Positions 1 to 7,100 of a stretch of 16,313 bases of DNA are shown here, piece by piece. Source of the stretch: Clostridia bacterium (GTDB taxonomy: Bacteria > Bacillota > Clostridia > Christensenellales > Borkfalkiaceae). Each line of letters opens with the position of its first letter. The stretch's first letter is position 1. A program made the translations under genes and the position numbers. Location: the NCBI GenBank assembly GCA_017501125.1, contig JAFVXN010000084.1, forward strand, positions 1 through 16,313, written 5' to 3'. The notes under the pieces were generated by a model. It did not search any database and had not been told where the DNA came from. It saw only the letters and a program-made list of their open reading frames with translations.

Positions 1-2726
1 ACGTCGCAAAGGTGGTCGCTGTCCAAATCGTCGCATTCGCCTATGATCGAGTCGCACACGTCGCAGAAGTGATCTTTGTCGTTGCAGAGGTCGCAAACGT
101 GGTTTTTGTCTAGGTCTTCACAACTACTTAACGTTGTCCCGCAGTCGTCGCAATCGTGGTCGTTGTCGTTGTCCGCACACGTACTCGTAGGATAGTTGCA
201 GGTATCGCAGAAGTGGTCGCCGTCCTTGGGCGAGTCGTAGTGATTTTCATAAGTGCCCGTCAAGCCACACTCGCAGTAGGGCGCGTGTTGCGTTTGCGTG
301 CAACTCCATCTGCCGCTATTGTAATCGTGCGTGCCGTAGGATTCGCCGCAGACGTCGCAGTTATGGTCGCCGTCGTCCTCTCTATCGGTGCAATCGCTAA
401 GTCTTTCCTCGCACACGTCGCAAAGATGATCGTCGTCTTCGTCCGTACAGTCGTGTACGGGAGGGACGGTTTCGTTGCCACCTTCATCGGTAGCAGGGTC
501 GAGTTCTATACAGTATTGTGCCGCAGAAATCCATTGATCGTTGACGAAATCGTAGCCCATTACGTACAGCGTGCTACCGTCTACGCGAAGATAATATCCT
601 TCGCTACCGTATAAGTAGTCGCCGCTGGCGTTGTCGTACGTCGTCCAAAGATAACCTGCCGACGAGGTGTTGAACATACGAACGGGGAGTTCCGCCGTGC
701 CCTCGTACATATTCGCTTCCGCGTTCATCGTCCAGTGGGTATGCCCGACGAAGAGCATAACCTCGGGGTGGTCGGCAAGAATTGTGCGGAGTGCCGCTTC
801 GCTGCTTGCTTCGACGCCGCTGTAATCTTCGCCTGGACGGCTACCTGCCACCGTGTTGTAAAGGGGTTGGTGGAGGAAGAGGAAGGTGGGTTTGTGTTCG
901 TCTTTGCCGTCGTCCAAGGTTGCGTCCAACCAGTTGAGGGTTTCTTGGGTTAAGACGGCGTGCGTGTTGTTCTGTGGCCAAGTGTCCGTACCGAGGAAGA
1001 CGAAATGGTATCCGCCTTGCCAGTAGTCGTAGTGCATTTTATTGACGAGGGTCCCGTCAGGGTACTTGGCGAGTTCGTAGAATTTGCTGTTGACGTATTC
1101 GTACGTGCCGCTGTAATATTCGTGGTTGCCCATAGCAAGTACCATAGGCGGTACGCCCGTCGCTGCGTCGTAGATGGCTTGGAAATTTGCCCAATCTTCG
1201 TCTCTGCCACGGTTGGTCATATCGCCGTTGACGATGAGGGACATTGCGCCTCCGTCAATACGGGCGATATCTTGAAGAAGCCCTGCAAAGTGTTGATTAT
1301 GTACGTGGTTTACGTCTTGGTCTACGTGCGTATCGCTGATGACCCAAAAGGAGTTGCCCGTTGAGTTAAGCGGATTTTTTTGAGATGCGCCTTGGGGCAA
1401 GTCCACGATTACGGGCGTCGTTGACAGGGCGTCGCCGTTGGTGTTCTTGGCGTACACGTACAATTTCGTCGCACCGAAAGGAATAATGACGTTTTTACCA
1501 AAGGTAAAAGAGGTCGTCTCGCCCGTCACCTTGAATTTGGTATACGAGTAATTTTCAAAGACGCCGTCGTCGTCTCCCCAGAACAGGGCGATGCACCTAT
1601 CCGTCAAATCGCTCGTAGGCATCGTGACGGACACCGTGCCCGTCGCGTATCCGTCCGTATCCTTTTCAAGGGAGTAGGTGGCGGATAAGGGAGCGGAAGG
1701 GATAGTGGGGTCTGCGATAACGGAGATGGCGATTTCTTCTACCACCGCGCCGTCGTCGTCGAATAAGCGCAGATAATAATCGCCGCGCATAACGTTGGGG
1801 GAGTAAGAGGCTTCGATATTCTTTTCCCCGTTCGTGATATCGTAAGGGACGCCGTTGGCGCTACTGACGTAATACCACCTGCAATAACTGCTCTCCGTCG
1901 AGCGGTAAAGCCCGACCCAAGCGTTGGGATCGCTATGCGTTGCCGTGACGAAAATGGGTTGTTTTAACTCGAATTCCGTTTTCTCTACGCGTAAGGCAGA
2001 CGCCTTGCTTACCGTAATGGGGATAGCAATCTCCGCGCTCGTGTAATCGCCGTCGTTCCTAATAAGATAGACGACGTAGTTGCCTGCGCTAATAGTGGCG
2101 GAGATGCCGTTGCCCTCGTTGTTGTTGCCGTAGGTGGCGATATTGACGGTTGCGCCCGAGCCAGCGTTCGCTACGTAGTACCACCGCGCGGAAAGGTTTT
2201 GCCCTTCGCGATAGATGCCCACCCAGTCCGTTCCCGAGCCGAAAGCCGTCACGTTGATGGGCTCGCCTTCGACGAAACTCGTCTTGTTGAGGGACATTTG
2301 TGCGGAAGGGGAAGAGGCGGGCAGGACGGTAATCGGTTGCGTCTGCGTTGCGTTGGCGATACCAGGCAAATCGTTGGGCACGTAAGCGACGACGTAGTTG
2401 CCAGCCGTCACGCTCGCCGCGCTCTCGCCGGCGTTGGGCGTTCCGTTGAGGATATTAAAAGGGGAGGGATTTTGTGCGACGTAATACCAAAGGACGGAAG
2501 AACTTTCACCCTCGCGGAAGATACCTACCCAGTCGGTACCGCTACCCGTCGCAGAGACGTAGATTGCCTCGCCTTCGACGAAACTCGTCTTTTGCAGAGA
2601 GAAGGAAGAGGCGGCGTCCGCCTTTTGCGTCACGGGCTGCATCGAGATGAAACCTAACGCTAAGGCAAGGGAAAAAACGCCCGTCGCTATCGTGATATAT
2701 AATTTTTTGAAAAAGGATTTTTTCAT
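1..2726 (-). CDS. Secreted multidomain metallophosphoesterase with tandem N-terminal repeats and Cys/Asp-rich tail (partial, C-terminus beyond left edge)
   Basis: The reading frame is open from ATG at 2726 to the left edge, giving at least 908 residues without a stop. Residues 1-38 form a type I signal peptide (KK-rich start, hydrophobic core, ADA cleavage site), so the protein should be exported. Three tandem units of about 101 residues follow (about 42-345), each carrying KTxF, (D/A)WVGIYR and a WYYV strand. A fourth beta-rich segment (about 346-455) leads to a calcineurin-like phosphoesterase domain (about 458-710) with all expected metal motifs: D465-x-H467, VNGD, GNHE (N534/H535), a lone His in LHQP, and GHTH (H662/H664). 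From C760 to the edge lies a tail of at least seven DHxCDxC-like units. AAGGAG at 2733-2738 fixes the start. The family hydrolyses phosphomono- or diesters with two metal ions; the substrate cannot be told. Signal peptide, phosphatase motifs and repeats are seen directly; the surface role is inferred. Confidence 0.9.
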   Translation of the reverse strand, partial: MKKSFFKKLYITIATGVFSLALALGFISMQPVTQKADAASSFSLQKTSFVEGEAIYVSATGSGTDWVGIFREGESSSVLWYYVAQNPSPFNILNGTPNAGESAASVTAGNYVVAYVPNDLPGIANATQTQPITVLPASSPSAQMSLNKTSFVEGEPINVTAFGSGTDWVGIYREGQNLSARWYYVANAGSGATVNIATYGNNNEGNGISATISAGNYVVYLIRNDGDYTSAEIAIPITVSKASALRVEKTEFELKQPIFVTATHSDPNAWVGLYRSTESSYCRWYYVSSANGVPYDITNGEKNIEASYSPNVMRGDYYLRLFDDDGAVVEEIAISVIADPTIPSAPLSATYSLEKDTDGYATGTVSVTMPTSDLTDRCIALFWGDDDGVFENYSYTKFKVTGETTSFTFGKNVIIPFGATKLYVYAKNTNGDALSTTPVIVDLPQGASQKNPLNSTGNSFWVISDTHVDQDVNHVHNQHFAGLLQDIARIDGGAMSLIVNGDMTNRGRDEDWANFQAIYDAATGVPPMVLAMGNHEYYSGTYEYVNSKFYELAKYPDGTLVNKMHYDYWQGGYHFVFLGTDTWPQNNTHAVLTQETLNWLDATLDDGKDEHKPTFLFLHQPLYNTVAGSRPGEDYSGVEASSEAALRTILADHPEVMLFVGHTHWTMNAEANMYEGTAELPVRMFNTSSAGYLWTTYDNASGDYLYGSEGYYLRVDGSTLYVMGYDFVNDQWISAAQYCIELDPATDEGGNETVPPVHDCTDEDDDHLCDVCEERLSDCTDREDDGDHNCDVCGESYGTHDYNSGRWSCTQTQHAPYCECGLTGTYENHYDSPKDGDHFCDTCNYPTSTCADNDNDHDCDDCGTTLSSCEDLDKNHVCDLCNDKDHFCDVCDSIIGECDDLDSDHLCD
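126..449 (-). repeat. Cys/Asp-rich tandem repeat region (DHxCDxC units) in the phosphoesterase tail
   Basis: Codons for residues 760 onward encode recurring Cys/Asp units: DHLCDVC, DHNCDVC, DHFCDTC, DHDCDDC and, continuing leftward to base 1, NHVCDLC, DHFCDVC and DHLCD. Each is preceded by an acidic run such as DEDD, DNDN or DLDK. The DNA repeats gtcgcag/gtcgcaa blocks as a result. The CxxC pairs and preceding His suggest metal or disulfide chemistry; that is inference. The array is cut by the window edge, so its total length is unknown. Confidence 0.8.
1700..2603 (-). repeat. Three tandem ~101-residue domain repeats in the phosphoesterase N-terminal half
   Basis: Equivalent positions recur at a spacing of 102 and 101 residues: the Ser of KTSFVEG at residue 48, the same Ser at 150, and the Glu of KTEFELK at 251. 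Units one and two are the most alike, sharing KTSFVEGE(A/P)I and SGTDWVGI(F/Y)REG; unit three is more diverged (NAWVGLYRSTE). Each contains a WYYV strand about 25 residues after the FVEG motif. They look like beta-sandwich modules that space or present the catalytic domain; that reading is inferred from their pattern and position. Confidence 0.75.
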
Positions 2727-2751
2727 AAGCACTCCTTAACAGTTCAATGCT

Positions 2752-2780
2752 ATTATAACATACACGCCCGCGCAAGTCAA
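2752..2780 (-). promoter_or_regulatory. Sigma-A-type promoter for the secreted phosphoesterase
   Basis: On the minus strand, TTGACT (2775-2780) is followed after 17 bases by TATAAT (2752-2757), which is preceded by an extended TGT. The start of transcription should be near 2745, leaving a leader of about 19 nt that holds the AAGGAG site at 2733-2738. Confidence 0.85.
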
Positions 2781-2825
2781 TAGCCTTTTTATTTTATGAA
2801 AAAATAAAAAAGCGGGAAAAATAAG

Positions 2826-2854
2826 TGGATTTTTGTCGTAAGTGGTGTTATAAT
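2826..2854 (+). promoter_or_regulatory. Extended -10 promoter for the permease gene
   Basis: A perfect TATAAT (2849-2854) is preceded by TG at 2846-2847, forming an extended -10. The -35 at the right distance (2826-2831, TGGATT) is weak, as is common when the extended -10 is present. Predicted transcription start is near 2861, with AGGAAGAGGAG just before the ATG at 2887. Confidence 0.7.
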
Positions 2855-2886
2855 AGGCTACGGAAAACGAAGGAAGAGGAGAAAAT

Positions 2887-4050
2887 ATGCGACACGTCGG
2901 TCACGAAAAACTGCATAGGGTTCGCTCCGTGTTGTCGAAGACGACGCACGCGGCGTGGGGCTTTATCGTAAAGAACGTAGTCCTGTGTATCGCGGTGCTT
3001 GCCGCCGTCGTCACGATGTTTTTCGTGCCTCCCGACCTAGACTACCTAGGCTATTTCGACCTAAAAACGCTGACCTGTCTATTTTGTACGCTGGCGGTGA
3101 TATGTGCGCTGAGGAACGTCCGCTTTTTCGTCGTCCTCTCCCAAAAAATCGTGGCGATATTCAAGACGACGCGCGCCTCTATCCTCGCCCTCGTCTACAT
3201 CACCTTTTTAGGGTCGATGATTCTTGCCAACGATATGGCACTACTTACCTTTTTGCCCTTGGGCTACTTCGTCTTGTCTTCGACGGGCAAGCAAAAGTAT
3301 ATGGCGTTCACCTTCATTATGCAGAATATCGCCGCCAACCTCGGCGGTATGCTGACCCCTTTCGGCAACCCTCAAAACTTATACCTTTACAACAAGTTTT
3401 CTATCCCGACGGGCGAATTCGTCTTGACCATGCTCCCGCCTTTTGCCATTTCCGTGGCGCTCATAACCCTTTGTTGCTTGGTCTTTGTCAAAAAGGAACC
3501 TCTTATAATAGACGGCGGGGAAGTCAAGTTGCCCAAGGCAAGGACGTTGATATACGGCGTGTTGTTCGTCCTTTCCATCGTCATCGTCTTCGGGATAGTT
3601 CCCTATCAAACAGGGCTTATCATCGTGCCCTTGGCGATAGCGGTGATGGACAGGAAAGCGCTGTTGCAGGTAGATTACGGATTGTTATGTACCTTCGCCG
3701 CCTTCTTCGTCTTTTCGGGCAATATGGCAAGGATCGGCGCCGTCAAAGATTTCTTCGGCTATCTTATGGATTTTAATCCCTTGCTCGTGTCGACCCTCTC
3801 GTGTCAGTTCATCAGCAACGTCCCTTCGGCGATTTTGCTTTCGCAATTCACCACCAACTACCGTGCCTTGCTCGTCGGCGTCAATATCGGTGGGGTGGGA
3901 ACGCTCATCTCTTCGCTGGCTAGTCTCATCACTTTCCGTCAATACGCCTCGCACGACAAAAAGGGCGTGGGCAGATACATCGGCTTGTTCTCGGCGTTCA
4001 ATTTCGCCTTCCTCATTATCCTTTTAATCGTCGAGTTCTTCCTCGTATAA
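2887..4050 (+). CDS. Ion-transporter-superfamily permease (SLC13/ArsB/NhaD-like)
   Basis: This 387-residue protein is almost entirely hydrophobic, with about ten membrane segments from residue 28 to the end. Two related signatures mark the inverted halves of the IT superfamily: ILANDMALLTFLPL (112-125) and FISNVPSAILLS (308-319), each with Asn in the hairpin-helix position. After the first comes NIAANLGGMLTPFGNPQN (147-164), which in this superfamily forms the substrate and cation site. Relatives move citrate or other dicarboxylates, arsenite, or Na+ against H+; the sequence does not tell which. It is shorter than most SLC13 or NhaD members (usually above 420) and has a basic, His-containing cytoplasmic start of about 25 residues. 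The start is set by the AGGAAGAGGAG site 4-15 bases upstream. It is a single-gene unit ending in the terminator at 4081. Family is firm; substrate is unknown. Confidence 0.85.
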   Translation: MRHVGHEKLHRVRSVLSKTTHAAWGFIVKNVVLCIAVLAAVVTMFFVPPDLDYLGYFDLKTLTCLFCTLAVICALRNVRFFVVLSQKIVAIFKTTRASILALVYITFLGSMILANDMALLTFLPLGYFVLSSTGKQKYMAFTFIMQNIAANLGGMLTPFGNPQNLYLYNKFSIPTGEFVLTMLPPFAISVALITLCCLVFVKKEPLIIDGGEVKLPKARTLIYGVLFVLSIVIVFGIVPYQTGLIIVPLAIAVMDRKALLQVDYGLLCTFAAFFVFSGNMARIGAVKDFFGYLMDFNPLLVSTLSCQFISNVPSAILLSQFTTNYRALLVGVNIGGVGTLISSLASLITFRQYASHDKKGVGRYIGLFSAFNFAFLIILLIVEFFLV

Positions 4051-4080
4051 GCCGCGTAAAAATTAGCAAAAATGCAAAAG

Positions 4081-4111
4081 AAAAATCCCTCCGTGAAGGA
4101 GGGATTTTTTT
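4081..4111. terminator. Bidirectional rho-independent terminator
   Basis: Stem ATCCCTCC pairs with GGAGGGAT around a five-base loop (4093-4097), flanked by A5 on the left and T7 on the right, so it works on either strand. It sits between the convergent permease (ends 4050) and DUF1508 gene (ends 4127). Confidence 0.9.
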
Positions 4112-4126
4112 CGTATCGATAGGGTT

Positions 4127-5740
4127 TTAAGCGTTGACTTCTTTGCCGTTGAAGAAGATAGGCGCGTTGGGTGCGAAACGTTTTACCGATTCTACCGCGC
4201 TTTCGCAACGGGTCTTTGCTTTGTAGTGTTCGCCAAGGCAAAGAGGTTGCTTGTTGCCGTTGAGGAGTAAGAAGAACCATTCCTTTTTCTTGGTCATTTG
4301 GATACTGAAGTTGCCTTTTTGAATGTTGGCTTTGTGCGTGTTGATACCGTTGATAACGCCGACGAAGGAAGAATATTCCTCGCTGGAGAGGAGCAATTGA
4401 CCGTTGTTGGCGTACAACTCGAAGGTGTAGATTTCCTTATCGTCCTCGCCCTTGGTGAGGTTGATAATCCACTTGCCGACGTAGCCTTCGTCAACTTGTT
4501 CTACCGTCTCGGTGAAGTCGCTTTCCTCGTTTGCTTTGTAGACGATTTCTTCCACTTTCTCATCGACGATAGCGGTGGGGGCAAAGCGTTTTACAGACTC
4601 GATCGTCTTCGTGCAACCTTCTTTGGTGGGGTAGTTGGCGCCCGTGCCAAGGAGGGTGTTTTTACCCGTCAAGAGTTTGAAGAAGAATTCGCCTTTCTTC
4701 GTCTCGTAGACGCGGAAGTTGCCCTTTTCGATATTCGTTTTGTAGGTCTCGATACCACGGAGCGCACCTTGGTAGGAGTTGTATTCCCAACTCGTAAGCA
4801 ATTTTTGTCCGTTGGACGCACGCAATTCGAAGAAATAGTGCTCGCCGTCCTCGTTCTCAACCATTGCTTTGGTGAGAACCCACTTACCGCTGTAGCGGGG
4901 CGCCTTTACCGCGGGCTCTGCCACAGGGGCAGCGACGGCAGCGGCTGCTGCAATCTCAGCGGCCTTTTTCGCCTTTCTTTCCTCGGCGGCTTGCTTTCTC
5001 TTTTCAGCGGCGGCAGCCTTCTTAGCGGCCTCTTCTTCCGCTTTTCTTGCCTCTTCTTCCGCAGCCTTTGCCGCTTCGTCCTCTTCAGCCGTATCTGCTA
5101 CGGGTTCTTCCGCTACGGGTTCAGCGACGGGCTCTTCTGCCGTTTCTTCGGCTGCCTCTTCTGCGACGGGCTCTTCCGCAGGTTCTTCAGCCGTTTCTTC
5201 GGCTACTTCTTCTACGGGCTCCTCTGCAGGCTCTTCGGCAGGCGCTTCGGTTGCTTCTTCTACGGGTTCTTCCTCCGCTACGGGTTCAGCAACGGGCTCT
5301 TCCGCCGTTTCTTCGACGGGGGACTCTTCTTTGTTGGCGAGAGGTTTTGCCTCGACGGGTGCTTCTTCTACGACGGGCACTTCTTCGGCAACGACGGGTT
5401 CCTCGTCGTCGATTTCGATTGCCATAACGGGTTTATTTGCCTCTTCTTCCGCTGCTTTTGCCGCTTTTTTCTTCTTTGCGCAAGATACGGATACGGCGAT
5501 AACGATCACGAGGATAATCACGAGCAAGGCAGCCGCCGCCGCGATAATCGCCCACCAAGGGATCTCCACGCCGAAAAGAGGGACGGTGGAGAGAAGGAAT
5601 GCGGAGACGGTAAGCACTGCGTTGTTGAAGCCGTCACCTGCAAAGAATGCGCTAATGGTCGCGAAAACGCCCATAAACCACTCCCCAACCATGGTGAAGA
5701 AGTTCAAAATACTACTCCAGATAGTTTGAAAAAATTCCAT
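4127..5740 (-). CDS. Membrane-anchored protein with E/P/A-rich linker and two tandem DUF1508 (YegP-like) domains
   Basis: ATG at 5740 gives 537 residues and is chosen because AGGAGG (5747-5752) sits six bases upstream; an in-frame ATG at 5761 lacks such a site. Residues 1-60 are hydrophobic or amphipathic, and 62-87 form a strong membrane helix followed by KKKK, implying the rest is cytoplasmic by the positive-inside rule. Residues about 111-222 are low-complexity E/P/A/V repeats, and 221-270 a charged Ala/Lys/Glu helix that is probably coiled. The C-terminal part has two DUF1508 domains (about 284-390 and 421-527), each made of two half-repeats: (F/Y)xFELxAxNGQxLL followed by an FF-L-L half ending SVKRFAPxA. 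DUF1508/YegP is small, usually soluble and of unknown biochemical function; carrying it on a membrane anchor through a long acidic linker is unusual. Single-gene unit with its own promoter. Confidence 0.85.
   Translation of the reverse strand: MEFFQTIWSSILNFFTMVGEWFMGVFATISAFFAGDGFNNAVLTVSAFLLSTVPLFGVEIPWWAIIAAAAALLVIILVIVIAVSVSCAKKKKAAKAAEEEANKPVMAIEIDDEEPVVAEEVPVVEEAPVEAKPLANKEESPVEETAEEPVAEPVAEEEPVEEATEAPAEEPAEEPVEEVAEETAEEPAEEPVAEEAAEETAEEPVAEPVAEEPVADTAEEDEAAKAAEEEARKAEEEAAKKAAAAEKRKQAAEERKAKKAAEIAAAAAVAAPVAEPAVKAPRYSGKWVLTKAMVENEDGEHYFFELRASNGQKLLTSWEYNSYQGALRGIETYKTNIEKGNFRVYETKKGEFFFKLLTGKNTLLGTGANYPTKEGCTKTIESVKRFAPTAIVDEKVEEIVYKANEESDFTETVEQVDEGYVGKWIINLTKGEDDKEIYTFELYANNGQLLLSSEEYSSFVGVINGINTHKANIQKGNFSIQMTKKKEWFFLLLNGNKQPLCLGEHYKAKTRCESAVESVKRFAPNAPIFFNGKEVNA
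5074..5410 (-). repeat. E/P/A/V low-complexity repeat region (EEPVAEEP-like)
   Basis: The part of the anchored DUF1508 gene encoding about residues 111-222 is built from short variants of EEPVAE, AEEPVEE and EETAEE, seen in DNA as degenerate ggctcttc and gtttcttc blocks. The region is strongly acidic and likely disordered. Because of its composition the opposite strand is also open for 489 codons, which is a shadow. Confidence 0.85.
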
Positions 5741-5792
5741 AAAAAACCTCCTATTCATCATAGATGAAAAGATTTATTGCTTCAATATCCAT

Positions 5793-5821
5793 ATTTTAAT
5801 ACAAAAAAGAAAAAAAGTCAA
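5793..5821 (-). promoter_or_regulatory. Sigma-A promoter for the anchored DUF1508 gene
   Basis: On the minus strand TTGACT (5816-5821) and TAAAAT (5793-5798) are separated by exactly 17 T-rich bases. Predicted start is near 5786, giving a leader of about 45 nt with the AGGAGG site. It is divergent from the flavoprotein promoter at 5860. Confidence 0.8.
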
Positions 5822-5859
5822 TCGCGCTCGGTCAACTTTTCAAACCTTTTCTTAAAAAT

Positions 5860-5888
5860 TTGACAAAATTTTTTAAAAGGAGTACAAT
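5860..5888 (+). promoter_or_regulatory. Strong sigma-A promoter abutting the flavoprotein start codon
   Basis: TTGACA (5860-5865), 17-base spacer, TACAAT (5883-5888). The ATG at 5898 begins nine bases after the -10, so transcription should start within about three bases of it. The only Shine-Dalgarno-like run (AAAAGGAG, 5875-5882) lies inside the spacer and would not be transcribed. Confidence 0.8.
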
Positions 5889-5897
5889 AAAACGGCT

Positions 5898-7091
5898 ATG
5901 GAAAAATTTACTACTGCCGTTATCGGCGGCGGAGCGGCTGGGCTCGTATGCGCGGCGCGCCTGCAAGGGGATGGCATCGTCCTCTTTGAAAAGTTGGTTA
6001 GGGTGGGGAAAAAACTCTCCGCCACGGGCAACGGACAAGGGAATATCAGCAACGCCGAGGTGGAAAACGCCACCTATTTTTCCGTTGCGGACGGCGGTAC
6101 GACGCTGGCAAAACGCATAATCGGCGAATACGGTAGAGACAGTTTCGTCGACTATATTCATATGCTGGGCGGATTGTGTATATGCGACGAGCGGGGAAGA
6201 ATTTATCCTGCCTCCCGTCAAGCCTCCTCTATCACCGACCTTTTACGAAGAGAGGTGGCGGCGCATGGCGTGGACGTGCGCTTGGGCACCGAGGTACGCG
6301 CGATTAAAAAGACGGAGGGCGGATTTTTGCTGACCGTCTCGTCTTCGGGCGAGGAAAGGAGATGTTTTGCCGAAAACGTAGTGCTTTGTGCAGGTGGCAA
6401 AGCGGCGAAGAATTTTGGCACGGACGGCGCAGGCTACGGCTTGGCAAAGAGCCTTGGACATACCGTCACCCCCGTCTATCCCTCCCTCGTACAGTTGAAG
6501 GCGGATACGCGCTGGACGAAGACGCTTAAAGGGATACGCGCGCAAGATTGCGACGTGCGCGTGCTCGTAGACGGTGACGAGGTGCTCGCTTTGTCGGGGG
6601 ACGTCATCTTTACCGAATACGGCGTTTCTGGCGACGCAATTTTCCGTCTTTCGGCGTATATTGCGTCCAGTCTGGAAAAGGACGTGAGATTGCTCCTCGA
6701 TTTTGCCCCGACGGTGGACGAGGCGACTTTGCGCGACTTTTTGGCGGACAAGCAAGCGCGCTTGGGGGGAGAAGAACTCCTTTGCGGCGTGGTCAACAAC
6801 CAGATAGGCCGTGCTATCCTTCGCCGCTACGGCGAGGAGGGCGGCGACGTTGCGGCGCTGGTCAAGCGGTTTGACGTGCGCGTGACGGGTAGCCTCGGCT
6901 TTGATTACGCGCAGGTGACCAAGGGCGGCGTACCGACGGTGGAAGTGGACGAAAACTTGCAGAGCAAGAAAGTAAAAGGATTGTATTTGGCTGGCGAGAT
7001 TTTGGACGTAGACGGACAATGCGGCGGATTCAACCTGCAATGGGCGTACGCGTCTGCGTGTAAAGTGGCGGCGGCGATTGATAAAAAGTAG
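5898..7091 (+). CDS. HI0933/BaiN-family FAD-dependent oxidoreductase
   Basis: The 397-residue length fits the HI0933 family of flavoproteins (about 400-420). The FAD-binding Rossmann motif VIGGGAAGLVCAARL starts at residue 8 and leaves no room for a later start. RVGKKLSATGNGQGNISN (35-52) matches the family signature, although the usual GRCNLTN core reads GQGNISN here. The C-terminus carries GLYLAGEILDVDGQCGGFNLQWAYAS (361-386), the classic closing FAD-contact block. Some members reduce flavin-dependent substrates such as bile-acid intermediates (BaiN), but most are uncharacterised, so no substrate is assigned. It acts in the cytoplasm. It is the first gene of a two-gene unit with the flavoprotein that starts nine bases downstream. 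It has no ribosome binding site at the proper distance; see the adjoining promoter. Confidence 0.9.
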   Translation: MEKFTTAVIGGGAAGLVCAARLQGDGIVLFEKLVRVGKKLSATGNGQGNISNAEVENATYFSVADGGTTLAKRIIGEYGRDSFVDYIHMLGGLCICDERGRIYPASRQASSITDLLRREVAAHGVDVRLGTEVRAIKKTEGGFLLTVSSSGEERRCFAENVVLCAGGKAAKNFGTDGAGYGLAKSLGHTVTPVYPSLVQLKADTRWTKTLKGIRAQDCDVRVLVDGDEVLALSGDVIFTEYGVSGDAIFRLSAYIASSLEKDVRLLLDFAPTVDEATLRDFLADKQARLGGEELLCGVVNNQIGRAILRRYGEEGGDVAALVKRFDVRVTGSLGFDYAQVTKGGVPTVEVDENLQSKKVKGLYLAGEILDVDGQCGGFNLQWAYASACKVAAAIDKK

Positions 7092-7100
7092 GGGACAGGT

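Noticed and set aside
1..200. Short regular gtcgcag-type repeats suggesting a CRISPR array
   Set aside because: Spacing is 18-50 bases with degenerate units, and the reverse strand translates without interruption as DHxCDxC repeats, so they are coding repeats.
2755..2886. Riboswitch or small RNA between the divergent genes
   Set aside because: Predicted leaders are only about 19 and 26 nt, too short for a riboswitch, and no hairpin of note is present.
2955..3776. Plus-strand 273-codon frame inside the permease gene
   Set aside because: Arg-rich out-of-frame shadow of the permease gene with no start signal.
5741..5761. Longer start for the DUF1508 protein
   Set aside because: No ribosome site precedes 5761, while the ATG at 5740 has AGGAGG at the ideal distance.
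4298..5767. Plus-strand open frame of 489 codons, antisense to the DUF1508 gene
   Set aside because: It mirrors the E/P/A repeat composition, reads as F/R/G-rich low complexity, has no ribosome binding site and covers a well-supported minus-strand gene.
6243..7040. Minus-strand 265-codon frame within the flavoprotein gene
   Set aside because: Overlaps the strongly supported HI0933-like gene and carries no domain motif.
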